20,329 nucleotides of DNA from CAXOVX01 sp964213345 (GCA_964213345.1 CAXOVX010000036.1:1-20329); one strand, 5' to 3'; positions 1 through 8,196 are shown, numbered from the stretch's first letter. Translations and numbers: made by a program. Notes: a model not told the origin generated them from the sequence alone.

Positions 1-104
1 TAAAATTTTATAGCCAGTAATTTTTTTATTTGATATAAGTTGTGATCTGGAGGTGATAGAGGTCCCTATCGCATGATGTGGTAGCTTGTGAGTGTTGTTT
101 TTTT
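1..104. other. Left edge, no gene seen
   Basis: AT-rich sequence before the tRNA-Thr. No coding frame, hairpin or repeat seen that can be supported. It presumably holds the tRNA promoter and the end of a neighbouring region. Confidence 0.5.
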
Positions 105-179
105 GCCGGATTAGCTCAGTGGTAGAGCACCCGCCTTGTAAGCGGTAGGTCGTCTGTTCAAATCAGATATCCGGCACCA
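105..179 (+). tRNA. tRNA-Thr (anticodon UGU), CCA encoded
   Basis: A full cloverleaf can be folded by eye. The acceptor stem is GCCGGAT paired with ATCCGGC. The D arm is GCTC-AGTGGTA-GAGC. The anticodon arm is CCCGC-CTTGTAA-GCGGT with anticodon TGT. The T arm is GTCTG-TTCAAAT-CAGAT, followed by discriminator A and an encoded CCA. The outermost anticodon-stem pair is a C-T mismatch and one T-stem pair is G-T; the rest are Watson-Crick. The mature molecule is 72 nt plus CCA. A run of six T follows directly after the CCA and may help termination. The gene reads ACA codons and possibly other Thr codons. It faces the 3' end of the minus-strand addB-like gene. Confidence 0.97.
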
Positions 180-232
180 TTTTTTGTGTTGTAGCTGTAA
201 AACCTCCTCCCATCGTTGGTAAAGTCTCGTAC

Positions 233-3200
233 TCACAACTCTATGTTCTCTGCAATACGACTAAAATGCCCATAACAAGAGTGCATAAAATCTGAAGTTG
301 CATGATAACTTTGCTTCTTAGCGTAAAACAACTCTACAAGATTACAAATGCTGGTTTTTACGTTTTCCACGTTAATATCAATATATTTCTCTTCTCCAAT
401 CTCTCTACGTCCTGTAATACGCAGGTACCTTGCTAAAATTTTCTTTATTGCACTTGCAGTCATAGGTATATTTCTTTTATCGAGTAGCGTTCCTTCTCTC
501 AATATCAAAGCTTCTATGGGTAATTGCGGAGATCTACCACTATGAATATTGCTAATTGGAGGGATATGACCTGTTTTGTAATCTGTAATAATAGCCATTC
601 CTGCATTATCGACATCAACACGATCAAATTTAGCCTCGATTCTTATATCTAAGTTATTGCTACTCCTATACTTCCAATAACCCCTCTGCTCTACCATCGT
701 ATCAATTATATTATATGCACATTTAAGTTCTTGCTCTTTTTCAAAAAGCCAATTTGCGATATTATTTATTTTGGGCAGCCATACCGCATATATTTCGTTA
801 ACATTTTTGTAAAAAAATAATTCTGCTAACACTTTTTTACAATAATCACGTAGAGATGAAGTGTAAAATTGACGATCAAAATAACGACAATCACGAAGCA
901 GATGCCTATTAATATTTGCAAGAGCACCATGCAATACCAAACCAAATTCCATGTACAGAGATTTTCTATCAACAGGAATTTGCATAGGCTTTAGGTTTAA
1001 TATGTATTCAGTGTAGTATTTGTACGGATTACGCATCAATTTTTCCACTGCACTGGCCGACAGAAATACAGGTCTGGCATATAAAGGTGGGTTTGCGGCG
1101 CTTCCCAAAATTGCATAAGTGGTATTCCTTGGCGTCACTATATCATTGATACCTAATTCCACATCCACTATGCTCCCTAATACGCTGTATTTTTTATATT
1201 CGTTGCTGCTCTCTCCATACTGCTTTGACCGTAATTGCATATATGCCCATAAAGTAGAGAGCCATCTAGTCGGCATAGCACGAGTGTTATCTAATTGTTT
1301 TGTACAATAACTTAAGATAACTTTATGATAGGATAGTATATTGCAAAAATCATGTGCTACGTATCCTATTTCATATAGCATTGGTGGGTCGTATCTATGT
1401 CTCACCCTAACATCACTAGAAATATGATAATGCTCACCTTTGGTTTCCGGAAATATGCCATCCTGTAGCCCACATGCAATGATAAGGTCGTAATTATTAA
1501 AACGAGCTTCTATGTTAGTCGTAATTTCTAGGCCTTTTTCGAAATTGTTACCATCATCTATATGATGCTTATGTTCATATAATAGGGCATTAATAAGTTC
1601 TTTATAATTGCGTACGTTTTTATGGCCAGAAAATAAGCTAATATCGTTTATTATTTTTCGTAGAACATCTAGTATCGAGGTATTACGGTAATTTCCTGCG
1701 AGTAAGTTTAAAAAAATATCGAAGTGCATATTGCATAATTCCGATACATCTTTTCCTGCATAAAAAGCTTTACGCAACGCTTCAAGTTGTATGCATGACT
1801 GGTGTATTATGCTATAGAGTCCACGCTCCTCGCAAGACATAAGATCAAAATATTGTACTAATAAAGATGGTGTGAATTTTTGTAGGTAAGAAATTTCAAA
1901 TTGCCAAACTAATTCCAAATGCTCATTAAATAGAAGGCTACACTGATGCTTAAGAATATCGCTTAGCAATAGCAATTCATTCTTTTTACTACCTGAGTAT
2001 GATAGTAGAAGCATGAAGAATTTTATTTCAGGATAATCTGCTAAAGATGTGGGAATGGAATATTTTACTCTGCACCGACTCACCCAATCTGCAAGTTGTA
2101 ATTTGTTATAAATACATTTTGCAAGCACAAGGTCTGATGTAACAACCCCTATGCGATCATATTTCGAAGAGTTTACGCATTTCTCCAGTGCATTCACTAC
2201 GTTCTCGGCTTCAATAAGTGTAGAGGAAGCGGATATTATTCTCACATTATCAAAACAGTTTTTACCCCGCTTGTGCCATTGCTGCACCATATCTGGTGGA
2301 TACATTAGCTGAGAAATATCCAAATCTTGAGATCGTGGTTGTGCTATATTTACAACATCCTCTCTTCTTAATTTTATCCTGTCTAGATACGCTTTTATGT
2401 GGTACTGACAATGTTCTGGCCGAAGGGCATTCCAAGCTTCATCTGGCAGTGTATAATCCAAGCCGTGAATAAAAAGTTTCAGATCTACATTAACATGCGC
2501 CCATGATAAAAATTTATTAATATAAGGTATCATCAAAACAGGTAGGATGGCGTAAATTTTCCTGGGCCCTGGTGCATTGCTACATATGAACTCTATCGCT
2601 AAATTTAGCCTTTGCGGGTCTAGGCATAGGTTCTTATTAGCTAAATAATCTTCTAAGAGCTTTAGAACTGCCAAGAATAAGGCTTCATTCCTATTCTCTG
2701 CAGAAAAACTACTAGGTAGTAAGGAGTAGTAATAATACTCATATAGCGCTAATTTTAAATCCCTTACCAAAGCTGTAGTATTGTAGTGTCTTATATGGTA
2801 TCTGTGGGTAGCAAAAGCGGAATCTAATATGTTATATAAAAAAAGTGTTAACTCCCTTTTTGATATAATTTGCGGCAGCCGATATTTTTGCTTGGCATTC
2901 ACGAACAAATGTATGTTGTCTGCAATTTCCGTATAAGTTATAATATTTTTTTCGCAGGAATACAATTTATAGAGTTCTGCAGTAAGATGGTGGGCGACAC
3001 GCTTTCCTGGCGAGATAAATACAGCATCAAGAAAATCACTTTGAGTTAATGACAGAGCCCTAAAATATTGAACGAAGGAATCAATGAAGGCTGAGGATAA
3101 TGGAATATTAAAAACACTTCCTTTACCACTAGACTTCTTCCGGAACTCTACTTTTGCTACGAACTGCTGCATCACTCTGGTGCTTGAATCCTCATGTATA

Positions 3201-3241
3201 TCCGACAGATTGCGGTTCTGTGCTCTGTATGTTCCTCGCAT
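233..3241 (-). CDS. addB: AddB-like double-strand break repair nuclease (PD-(D/E)XK family)
   Basis: Probable AddB-type subunit of the alphaproteobacterial AddAB recombination nuclease, which resects double-strand breaks in the cytoplasm. The family signature VFNIPLSSAFIDSF starts near residue 43. A helicase-like stretch, IIACGLQDGIFPE, lies around residue 595. LSASAVEKLMRNPYKYY, near residue 730, matches the usual start of the C-terminal nuclease domain. A conserved His (GLVLHG) follows, then FDRVDVD and the catalytic DYKTG with Asp near residue 887, then SPQLPIEALIL. The length of 1002 aa suits the family. The first ~37 residues lie inside an inverted-repeat element (3130-3275), so the annotated ATG is element-derived; Met24 is also inside it. 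No addA is in the window. The gene converges on the tRNA. Confidence is high for the nuclease family and moderate for the exact subunit name. Confidence 0.82.
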   Translation of the reverse strand: MRGTYRAQNRNLSDIHEDSSTRVMQQFVAKVEFRKKSSGKGSVFNIPLSSAFIDSFVQYFRALSLTQSDFLDAVFISPGKRVAHHLTAELYKLYSCEKNIITYTEIADNIHLFVNAKQKYRLPQIISKRELTLFLYNILDSAFATHRYHIRHYNTTALVRDLKLALYEYYYYSLLPSSFSAENRNEALFLAVLKLLEDYLANKNLCLDPQRLNLAIEFICSNAPGPRKIYAILPVLMIPYINKFLSWAHVNVDLKLFIHGLDYTLPDEAWNALRPEHCQYHIKAYLDRIKLRREDVVNIAQPRSQDLDISQLMYPPDMVQQWHKRGKNCFDNVRIISASSTLIEAENVVNALEKCVNSSKYDRIGVVTSDLVLAKCIYNKLQLADWVSRCRVKYSIPTSLADYPEIKFFMLLLSYSGSKKNELLLLSDILKHQCSLLFNEHLELVWQFEISYLQKFTPSLLVQYFDLMSCEERGLYSIIHQSCIQLEALRKAFYAGKDVSELCNMHFDIFLNLLAGNYRNTSILDVLRKIINDISLFSGHKNVRNYKELINALLYEHKHHIDDGNNFEKGLEITTNIEARFNNYDLIIACGLQDGIFPETKGEHYHISSDVRVRHRYDPPMLYEIGYVAHDFCNILSYHKVILSYCTKQLDNTRAMPTRWLSTLWAYMQLRSKQYGESSNEYKKYSVLGSIVDVELGINDIVTPRNTTYAILGSAANPPLYARPVFLSASAVEKLMRNPYKYYTEYILNLKPMQIPVDRKSLYMEFGLVLHGALANINRHLLRDCRYFDRQFYTSSLRDYCKKVLAELFFYKNVNEIYAVWLPKINNIANWLFEKEQELKCAYNIIDTMVEQRGYWKYRSSNNLDIRIEAKFDRVDVDNAGMAIITDYKTGHIPPISNIHSGRSPQLPIEALILREGTLLDKRNIPMTASAIKKILARYLRITGRREIGEEKYIDINVENVKTSICNLVELFYAKKQSYHATSDFMHSCYGHFSRIAENIEL

Positions 3242-3275
3242 TTCATCAACATAAGCAAGTTTCGAAAGAAGTCTA
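3130..3275. repeat. Family-1 inverted-repeat element (RPE/MITE-like), full copy
   Basis: A 146-bp element with 18-bp terminal inverted repeats. The left end TAGACTTCTTCCGGAACT (3130-3147) matches the reverse complement of the right end (3258-3275) at 16 of 18 positions. Both ends carry TA, compatible with a TA target duplication. The left 34 bp recur at 13701-13734 with 30 of 34 identical. The element spans the 5' end of the addB-like gene and supplies its start codon and about 37 codons. Insertion of short palindromic elements into reading frames is known for Rickettsia palindromic elements; membership of a named family cannot be decided here. Confidence 0.75.
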
Positions 3276-3340
3276 TTACTAGGGTATAAAATTTTCGTAA
3301 ATTTAATTGGTTGTGTAGACTTATCGCAATATACAATGTT

Positions 3341-4432
3341 TCATCTCATCTCACTATTGTCTAATGTCTCTCCTTCCATTGCGTATCCATGGCCCACTGT
3401 AATTATTTTTACTTCTTGTGGCAACCCCACAACGTACACTCCTTCTTCATCTTCATCTATCACACTTATCGGATACGTCTTTACAGCATTATTGGTATCT
3501 ACAGCTTTTACAGCTAATACACCAGCATTATTTAACATTAGCGCAGACTGTGGCAGCTTATGAGCCATTTGTTGCCCTACAACAACGTCAACTTCCACAT
3601 TTTGTCCACTAAATAACTTTGCATCTTCATTTTTTACCTCAAGTTCCATTAAAAATGTGGGCAGATCTTTATCAGCAACTTTAGATAAAAACTTAACCAC
3701 TGCATCAGCATATTGGCCATCATTTATCAATATTCTTGCGGTCTTGGCTTGCCTTGCGAGTAACATTTCTTTTTCGGATAAATTTACTTGTACTGTAATG
3801 GCGCTAGAGTTGATAAAATAACCTAATACCACCCCCTTAGCGTTCATATCTCCTACCTGTGCCTTTATATAGTCTACGTAACCATTGTAAGGCGCACGCA
3901 CAGTAGTATCTTGCACGTCTATTTTTGCTAAAGCCAGCGCGGATTTAGCTTCTTTTACGCCAATTTCTGCTTGTTCTAAAGCTGCTATAGAACCTAGCCC
4001 CTTCTCATACAGCACTAATGCAGCTTTATACCCTATGTTTGCTCTACGTAAAGTGGCTTTTGCTTTATCTAAATTTTCTTTTTTGTTCTTTTTTTCAATT
4101 TCCAATATAGGTTCATCTTTCTCCATAAAAGTACCAGATGTGCCAGAAATTTGCGTTATTTTACCTTCTACTGCAGATGTAACAGGAACTCTGTGCGTAG
4201 CTAGTGTATTTCCCTGAGCTTTTAAGTACACAGATCTTAACTGTGCACTATATGCCTTAACTTCATAAGACATTTTTTTCCCTGCTTCTGGACTTTCTTG
4301 CTCTGTCACGTGATTCTTACGAAATATACCAGATGCCATCCAGAAAAGAATCAGCACCATTAGTGATACTACGACTATAATCTTAGACTTTGGTTTTTTG
4401 TTTACACTACCGGATCTTAGACTTTTTATCAT
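3341..4432 (-). CDS. RND/HlyD-type efflux periplasmic adaptor (membrane fusion protein)
   Basis: Probable inner-membrane-anchored adaptor that links an RND-type pump to an outer-membrane channel. An N-terminal membrane segment (IIVVVSLMVLILFWMASGIF) is followed by a lipoyl/barrel half (SAVEGKITQISGTSGTFMEK). Next comes an Ala/Lys/Glu-rich helical hairpin with LEQAEIGVKEAKSALALAK, then the second half-motif TTVRAPYNGYVDYIKAQVGD, and finally beta-barrel and membrane-proximal domains. The frame stays open to a GTG at 4477. I prefer ATG at 4432 because AGAG lies 8 nt upstream and this leaves room for a promoter; ATG 4438 is the other option. No pump or outer-membrane channel gene is nearby, so substrate and partners are unknown. 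It diverges from coaX, with a 24-nt palindrome between them. Confidence 0.85.
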   Translation of the reverse strand: MIKSLRSGSVNKKPKSKIIVVVSLMVLILFWMASGIFRKNHVTEQESPEAGKKMSYEVKAYSAQLRSVYLKAQGNTLATHRVPVTSAVEGKITQISGTSGTFMEKDEPILEIEKKNKKENLDKAKATLRRANIGYKAALVLYEKGLGSIAALEQAEIGVKEAKSALALAKIDVQDTTVRAPYNGYVDYIKAQVGDMNAKGVVLGYFINSSAITVQVNLSEKEMLLARQAKTARILINDGQYADAVVKFLSKVADKDLPTFLMELEVKNEDAKLFSGQNVEVDVVVGQQMAHKLPQSALMLNNAGVLAVKAVDTNNAVKTYPISVIDEDEEGVYVVGLPQEVKIITVGHGYAMEGETLDNSEMR

Positions 4433-4482
4433 ATCCATAACTCTACTTATGCAATTATTTCTAGCCCTACTGTGCACAAACT

Positions 4483-4506
4483 GCTAACATTAAGCTTAGT
4501 GTTAGC
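4483..4506. promoter_or_regulatory. 24-nt near-perfect palindrome between adaptor gene and coaX
   Basis: The arms GCTAACA (4483-4489) and TGTTAGC (4500-4506) flank a core containing AAGCTT. Eleven of twelve base-pair positions are Watson-Crick and the other is a G-T wobble. It sits 51 nt upstream of the preferred adaptor start and 37 nt upstream of coaX. A TATTAT hexamer at 4517-4522 could be a coaX -10 box. The position between divergent genes suits an operator for a dimeric regulator, but no regulator gene is in the window. Confidence 0.45.
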
Positions 4507-4543
4507 CATTATAGCGTATTATTTAACAATAAGTAATTGAAAA

Positions 4544-5314
4544 ATGCACATTTGTATAGATGCGGGAAATTCTCAGATATATTGTGGTGTATACAATGAA
4601 AATGCCATTGTTGCAAAATTCAGATATGGAAGTACTCCCAATGCTACCTCAGATCAGTTTGGTATTTTTTTTAAAAACATTCTAAAAGAGTGTGTCATAT
4701 CAGCGAACAAAATAAAAAAGATAGCCATTGCATCCGTAGTTCCAGAACTTAACTATCCACTAAGATCTGCATGTATAAAATATCTAAAATTAGAACCACA
4801 TTTCCTAGCAGCTGATACCCAAGATTTGATAGCAATAAAATACGAAAATAAATCTGAGTTAGGTGCTGATAGGCTCGCAAATGCCATTGGTGCTACTGAA
4901 TTATTTCCTCAGAAAAATTTATTGATAATAGATTTTGGTACCGCTACGACTATCTGTGTGGTTACGAGAAACAAAGAGTACTTAGGTGGGGCAATATTGC
5001 CAGGCCTTAAAACATCTGCCCGCGCTTTAGGTATAGCTACAGCAAAATTACCTGTAGTAGAGATAGTTAAACCACCAATGGTTATAGGCAAGTCAACGGT
5101 AATCAACATACAAATAGGGCTATATTATGGACAATTAGGAGCTGTAAAAGAAATAATAAACAGAATTAAAGAAATTGATGATATAGGCAAAACTCCCACA
5201 ATACTCGCTACCGGGGGCTTCGCGTATTTGTTTAAAATGACAGGATTGTATGATGTTATAATTAACGATCTTGTGCTAATAGGATTAAACAGATTCTTAA
5301 ACACAAAAACTTAA
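4544..5314 (+). CDS. coaX: Type III pantothenate kinase CoaX
   Basis: Phosphorylates pantothenate to 4'-phosphopantothenate using ATP, the first step of coenzyme A synthesis. The protein has 256 aa, the normal CoaX length. The ASKHA-fold signatures are visible: the phosphate-binding DAGNSQIYCGVY at residues 6-17, ELGADRLANAIGA near residue 106, and LLIIDFGTATTICVV near residue 126 followed by GGAILPGLKTS. LATGGFAYLF near the C-terminus matches the family's late glycine-rich motif. ATG at 4544 starts directly at the conserved N-terminus; the ribosome site is weak. coaBC begins 10 bp after the stop, so the two are almost certainly cotranscribed. Type III kinases are not feedback-inhibited by CoA in characterised members; that is family knowledge, not seen here. 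Confidence 0.95.
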   Translation: MHICIDAGNSQIYCGVYNENAIVAKFRYGSTPNATSDQFGIFFKNILKECVISANKIKKIAIASVVPELNYPLRSACIKYLKLEPHFLAADTQDLIAIKYENKSELGADRLANAIGATELFPQKNLLIIDFGTATTICVVTRNKEYLGGAILPGLKTSARALGIATAKLPVVEIVKPPMVIGKSTVINIQIGLYYGQLGAVKEIINRIKEIDDIGKTPTILATGGFAYLFKMTGLYDVIINDLVLIGLNRFLNTKT

Positions 5315-5324
5315 CATAAACAAA

Positions 5325-6620
5325 ATGTGCTCAAAAAAGGATTTAGGGAAGCCACAAGGACAATTATTCGGTAACATTGATTCAGCAAGCTGCCAAAAGA
5401 ACGTACTATTGATAGCTACAGGTAGCATAGCTACTTACAAGTTACCAGATCTTATCAGAAATTTAGAGGCACACAACTACAATGTATCCATCATATTAAC
5501 GCAATCTGCACAGCAATTTGTAACAATAACTACGTTACGTACCATTTCTCGTGCTGCAATATATTTGGATAATGAGGATTTTCTAATCAATAAAAATGCT
5601 TTGGCAAAGGACTCAGAGGGTGACACTACAATATTGCACATAGCCTTAGCTAGGAAACATGATGTAATTGTTGTCGCTCCGGCATCAGCAAATTATATAG
5701 CAAAAATGGCTGTGGGATTTGCAGATACCTTATCACTCAGCACTATATTGGCTACAAGTAGCCCTATTATAGTAGCTCCAGCAATGAATCCTGCTATGTT
5801 CGCACATCAAGCTACTCAACATAATATTAATCTCCTTCAAGGACGTAACGTCGAAATCATTGGCCCAATTCATGGACAAGTTGCATGCCAAGAGTCTGGA
5901 TGTGGCAAATACGTAGGAAATGAGGCTCTCATAAATGCAATTGACAATACATTAAAAAATTCTAAGTCTTATGTAGGTTGCTTAGGGCGGAAAGCTGTTA
6001 TCACTGTAGGCAATACTAGAGAGTACCTTGACCCAGTTCGTTTTATAGGAAATTTTTCAACAGGCAGGCAGGGTATACTAATAGCACAAGAATTAGTGCA
6101 AGCAGGCTATGACGTAACAGTAATATGCGGATTTGTTGATATTGATCTTGTTTTCCCTAAAAAAATAAAAATCATCAGGGCCTATTCAGCGCGTGAGATG
6201 TTAGAAGAAAGTATAAAATCACTGCCAGCAGATATATTTATAGGCTGCGCGGCTATATCAGATTTTAAGCCAAGAGTATTCAGCAACAGTAAAATTAAGA
6301 AGACTGATATAACAATAAATATTGAGTTAGAACCTAACGTCGATGTCGTGCAGTATATAGCCACATTAGGCCAAGCAGAAAGGCCAAAGCTGGTTGCAGG
6401 ATTCGCCTTGGAAACAGGAAATTACCTAAAAAATGGACAGAAAAAATTACAAGAAAAGGCGTTAGACTTAGTAGTTGTCAATAGAGCAGAGTATCTGGGC
6501 AAAAATTCTAATGAATTTATAATTATTACGCGCGACGGTAATGTGCATGACCTAAAAATGATGAGTAAGGGGGATCTCGCCCGCCATTTGGTTGCGCTAT
6601 TATCATATTCCTTTGATTGA
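5325..6620 (+). CDS. coaBC: Bifunctional phosphopantothenoylcysteine decarboxylase/synthetase CoaBC
   Basis: Joins 4'-phosphopantothenate to cysteine (CoaB domain) and decarboxylates the product to 4'-phosphopantetheine (FMN-dependent CoaC domain). In the CoaC half, residues ~25-215, one sees VLLIATGSIATYK, VAPASANYIAKMAVGFADTL, the PAMNPAMF motif and the substrate-clamp segment ESGCGKYVG with its active-site Cys. In the CoaB half one sees DPVRFIGNFSTGRQG, the nucleotide-binding CAAISDFKP, a KIKK segment in the region of the catalytic Lys, and LVAGFALET. At 431 aa it is slightly longer than usual because about 25 extra residues precede the conserved start. It lies 10 bp downstream of coaX. 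Together they take pantothenate to phosphopantetheine; coaD and coaE must be elsewhere. Confidence 0.95.
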   Translation: MCSKKDLGKPQGQLFGNIDSASCQKNVLLIATGSIATYKLPDLIRNLEAHNYNVSIILTQSAQQFVTITTLRTISRAAIYLDNEDFLINKNALAKDSEGDTTILHIALARKHDVIVVAPASANYIAKMAVGFADTLSLSTILATSSPIIVAPAMNPAMFAHQATQHNINLLQGRNVEIIGPIHGQVACQESGCGKYVGNEALINAIDNTLKNSKSYVGCLGRKAVITVGNTREYLDPVRFIGNFSTGRQGILIAQELVQAGYDVTVICGFVDIDLVFPKKIKIIRAYSAREMLEESIKSLPADIFIGCAAISDFKPRVFSNSKIKKTDITINIELEPNVDVVQYIATLGQAERPKLVAGFALETGNYLKNGQKKLQEKALDLVVVNRAEYLGKNSNEFIIITRDGNVHDLKMMSKGDLARHLVALLSYSFD

Positions 6621-6827
6621 TTTTTTTTATTCTCTCGCATAACGCTTCTACGTTTGATACCACAGGTCACAGTGGCTTATCAGAAGGTGCAGGGATGTTA
6701 TCTAAAACGGATACTGAGAGCAGAATTATGATTGAGATAGTACAGATATATGGAAGTTAGTGACTTCTGCCACATCTAAACTTCATCATTACTACTATTT
6801 TTCATTTGACTATAGTTAACAACTCTT

Positions 6828-7016
6828 TTACTTTCGTGAACTTATGGAATGATGTATGTTATCCAATACGATTGTCTTTTCTATCTTGGGAGTTGGAATT
6901 AATGTATGCTCCACGCATGTTTCAAATATTAATTTATCGCAGTACCCTCCAATTGCAGGCTCCTCTACCTTATTTTCACATAATGCAGCTATAATGTTTT
7001 GGCCCTGTGTTCTTTT
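6828..7016 (-). pseudogene. IS630-family transposase fragment (catalytic core part)
   Basis: An uninterrupted minus-strand frame reads KRTQGQNIIAALCENKVEEP, continues through LIFETCVEHTLIPTPK and reaches TIVLDNIHHS, ending in a stop at 6828. This matches the IS630/DDE_3 core, where a xxNIIAAL strand is followed by the VxMDNAxxHxS motif carrying the second catalytic Asp. The N-terminal HTH and the C-terminal SPDxNPIE part are absent. The upstream side is broken at 7016 by a family-2 element; beyond it, DVHLAY may continue the same frame. It is a remnant and cannot encode an active enzyme. Confidence 0.75.
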
Positions 7017-7146
7017 ATACCAAGTCCCATTTTTTGATGAGCACTAGAGTGCAATGATGAGGGTGAAGAAGTATAGTAATATTACATGATTGAGCCTGAA
7101 TCCTACAGCGTAATAGCGTGGGCTCTAAAAAGAGAAATTGGTATAA
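7016..7146. repeat. Family-2 inverted-repeat element, copy A
   Basis: A 131-bp MITE-like element. The left end TTATACCAAGTCCCATTTTT pairs with the right end AAAAAGAGAAATTGGTATAA. The internal sequence (GCACTAGAGTGCAATGATGA, then GGGTGAAG) is shared with copies B, D and E. TA flanks both ends. It interrupts the IS630-type transposase fragment at 6828-7016. Confidence 0.8.
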
Positions 7147-7231
7147 GCCAAATGCACATCAAAACAACATACTACATTTAAGTCTACCTGATAAAATTTC
7201 TGTTACCACCATAGACTCATTGTTAGCTAGG

Positions 7232-7269
7232 CCTTGCATTCCATCAGCAAGAGTTTTGAAAGAAATTTA
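7232..7269 (-). repeat. Degenerate end of a family-1 element
   Basis: Positions 7252-7269 match the family-1 terminal repeat at 15 of 18 positions. The adjoining minus-strand sequence (CTTGCTGATGGAATGCAAGG) resembles the inner part of the full copy at 3234-3257. The other end is missing. It overlaps the stop codon of the minus-strand membrane protein gene. Confidence 0.4.
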
Positions 7270-8196
7270 ATGAATTTTGGGTGTCTTATATACTACATAC
7301 TCCACTATTAGCAACAGTGTTGCTATGGTTGTTGCACACCACAAAGCATAAATGAAGTAATTGAATGTATGGTGCCTTGCTACTCCCAAAAAAAGTGCAG
7401 TCAGAGGATATATTATGCAAAATGCCAATAGCAGTACCGAAAGATGCCCGTAATTTTTGTTATTTGCCCTAAATATTATAACATTTATATGGTATAGACT
7501 GTAAAGGTTAAGTGCATATATCATGAACGTTACAATAATATCCAAGATCTTGATTAGAGTATTGCCCTCCACATGAATGCTGCACGTATAAGTATTGTTA
7601 TCTGGATTGTAATGCTGCACTTGCCCAGAAAAATCAATATCCAAAATGAAGCCATCATGCAGTAGATTTTTAAAATGCATCTTCACAGGAACATCATTTA
7701 TTTTCGAAGATGTGGCGGTGTGTTCTGATTGCCCCATAACTGCCCGTAACTGCAAGATTGTAGAATGTTTATCAACTAAATGCGATGTCTTTACTGCAGC
7801 ATTTGTCGCGATGACGTGAGATCTAGCTTTTTTGTCTGCCTCCAATACAATCTGCGGATTGATAAAACTGTTTGTAAAAATTTTGATTTGCCTTGCCAAT
7901 GCCCCATTTTTACCTACAAAACTGCCATGTGGATAAAAATTCAAGCAAAATGTTATTTCGTTATTTACTAGGTCTACATCTACAACAAAGACATCAATAC
8001 CCAAATAGCTACCATCATCAGGAAGCACAGCACCATGCTTTCCCTGGAGGTATGGGATATTGCCAAATATAGATAAACAAACTTCCTTATATATAGCGCA
8101 CACCAGTATGGTAAGACTCAATACAGAAAATATTGCAACAAAAATAAAATGTCTATAATCCGCTTCCGATCTGTCAATGCCCCTTTTGTGATTCAT
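7267..8196 (-). CDS. Membrane protein, DUF4436-like
   Basis: A protein of 309 aa with one N-terminal membrane segment (residues ~21-43, IFVAIFSVLSLTILVCAIY). An extracytoplasmic beta-rich domain follows (~45-210) and contains GIDVFVVDVDLVNNEITFCL and a Phe-Tyr-Pro-x-Gly turn. Three C-terminal membrane segments end the protein: LDIIVTFMIYALNLYSLYHI, LSVLLLAFCIIYPLTALFLG and FIYALWCATTIATLLLIVEY. This 1+3 topology with an acidic, P-x-G-bearing soluble domain resembles DUF4436, a family of unknown function. I make that assignment from architecture and general resemblance only. The start MNHKRGIDRSE precedes the first membrane helix directly. The stop codon falls inside a degenerate family-1 repeat end, so the C-terminus may have been changed by insertion. 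It stands alone between debris regions. Confidence 0.75.
   Translation of the reverse strand: MNHKRGIDRSEADYRHFIFVAIFSVLSLTILVCAIYKEVCLSIFGNIPYLQGKHGAVLPDDGSYLGIDVFVVDVDLVNNEITFCLNFYPHGSFVGKNGALARQIKIFTNSFINPQIVLEADKKARSHVIATNAAVKTSHLVDKHSTILQLRAVMGQSEHTATSSKINDVPVKMHFKNLLHDGFILDIDFSGQVQHYNPDNNTYTCSIHVEGNTLIKILDIIVTFMIYALNLYSLYHINVIIFRANNKNYGHLSVLLLAFCIIYPLTALFLGVARHHTFNYFIYALWCATTIATLLLIVEYVVYKTPKIH

Larger units (their letters stand above)
6621..7266. other. Gene-free spacer with transposase debris and a small element
   Basis: No intact gene. 6621-6780 holds an eight-T run after coaBC without a convincing hairpin, and an unassigned open frame reading DTTGHSGLSEGAG on the plus strand that ends near 6760. 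An IS630-type end motif lies at 6790-6815, a transposase fragment at 6828-7016, a family-2 element at 7016-7146, and a degenerate family-1-like end at 7232-7269. Confidence 0.7.

Noticed and set aside
6655..6760. Plus-strand open stretch reading DTTGHSGLSEGAG...
   Set aside because: No start codon with a ribosome site, no recognised family, and too short to claim; noted in the spacer entry only.
6806..7047. Two plus-strand frames of about 62 codons
   Set aside because: They are antisense to an IS630-type transposase fragment that explains the coding potential of this stretch.
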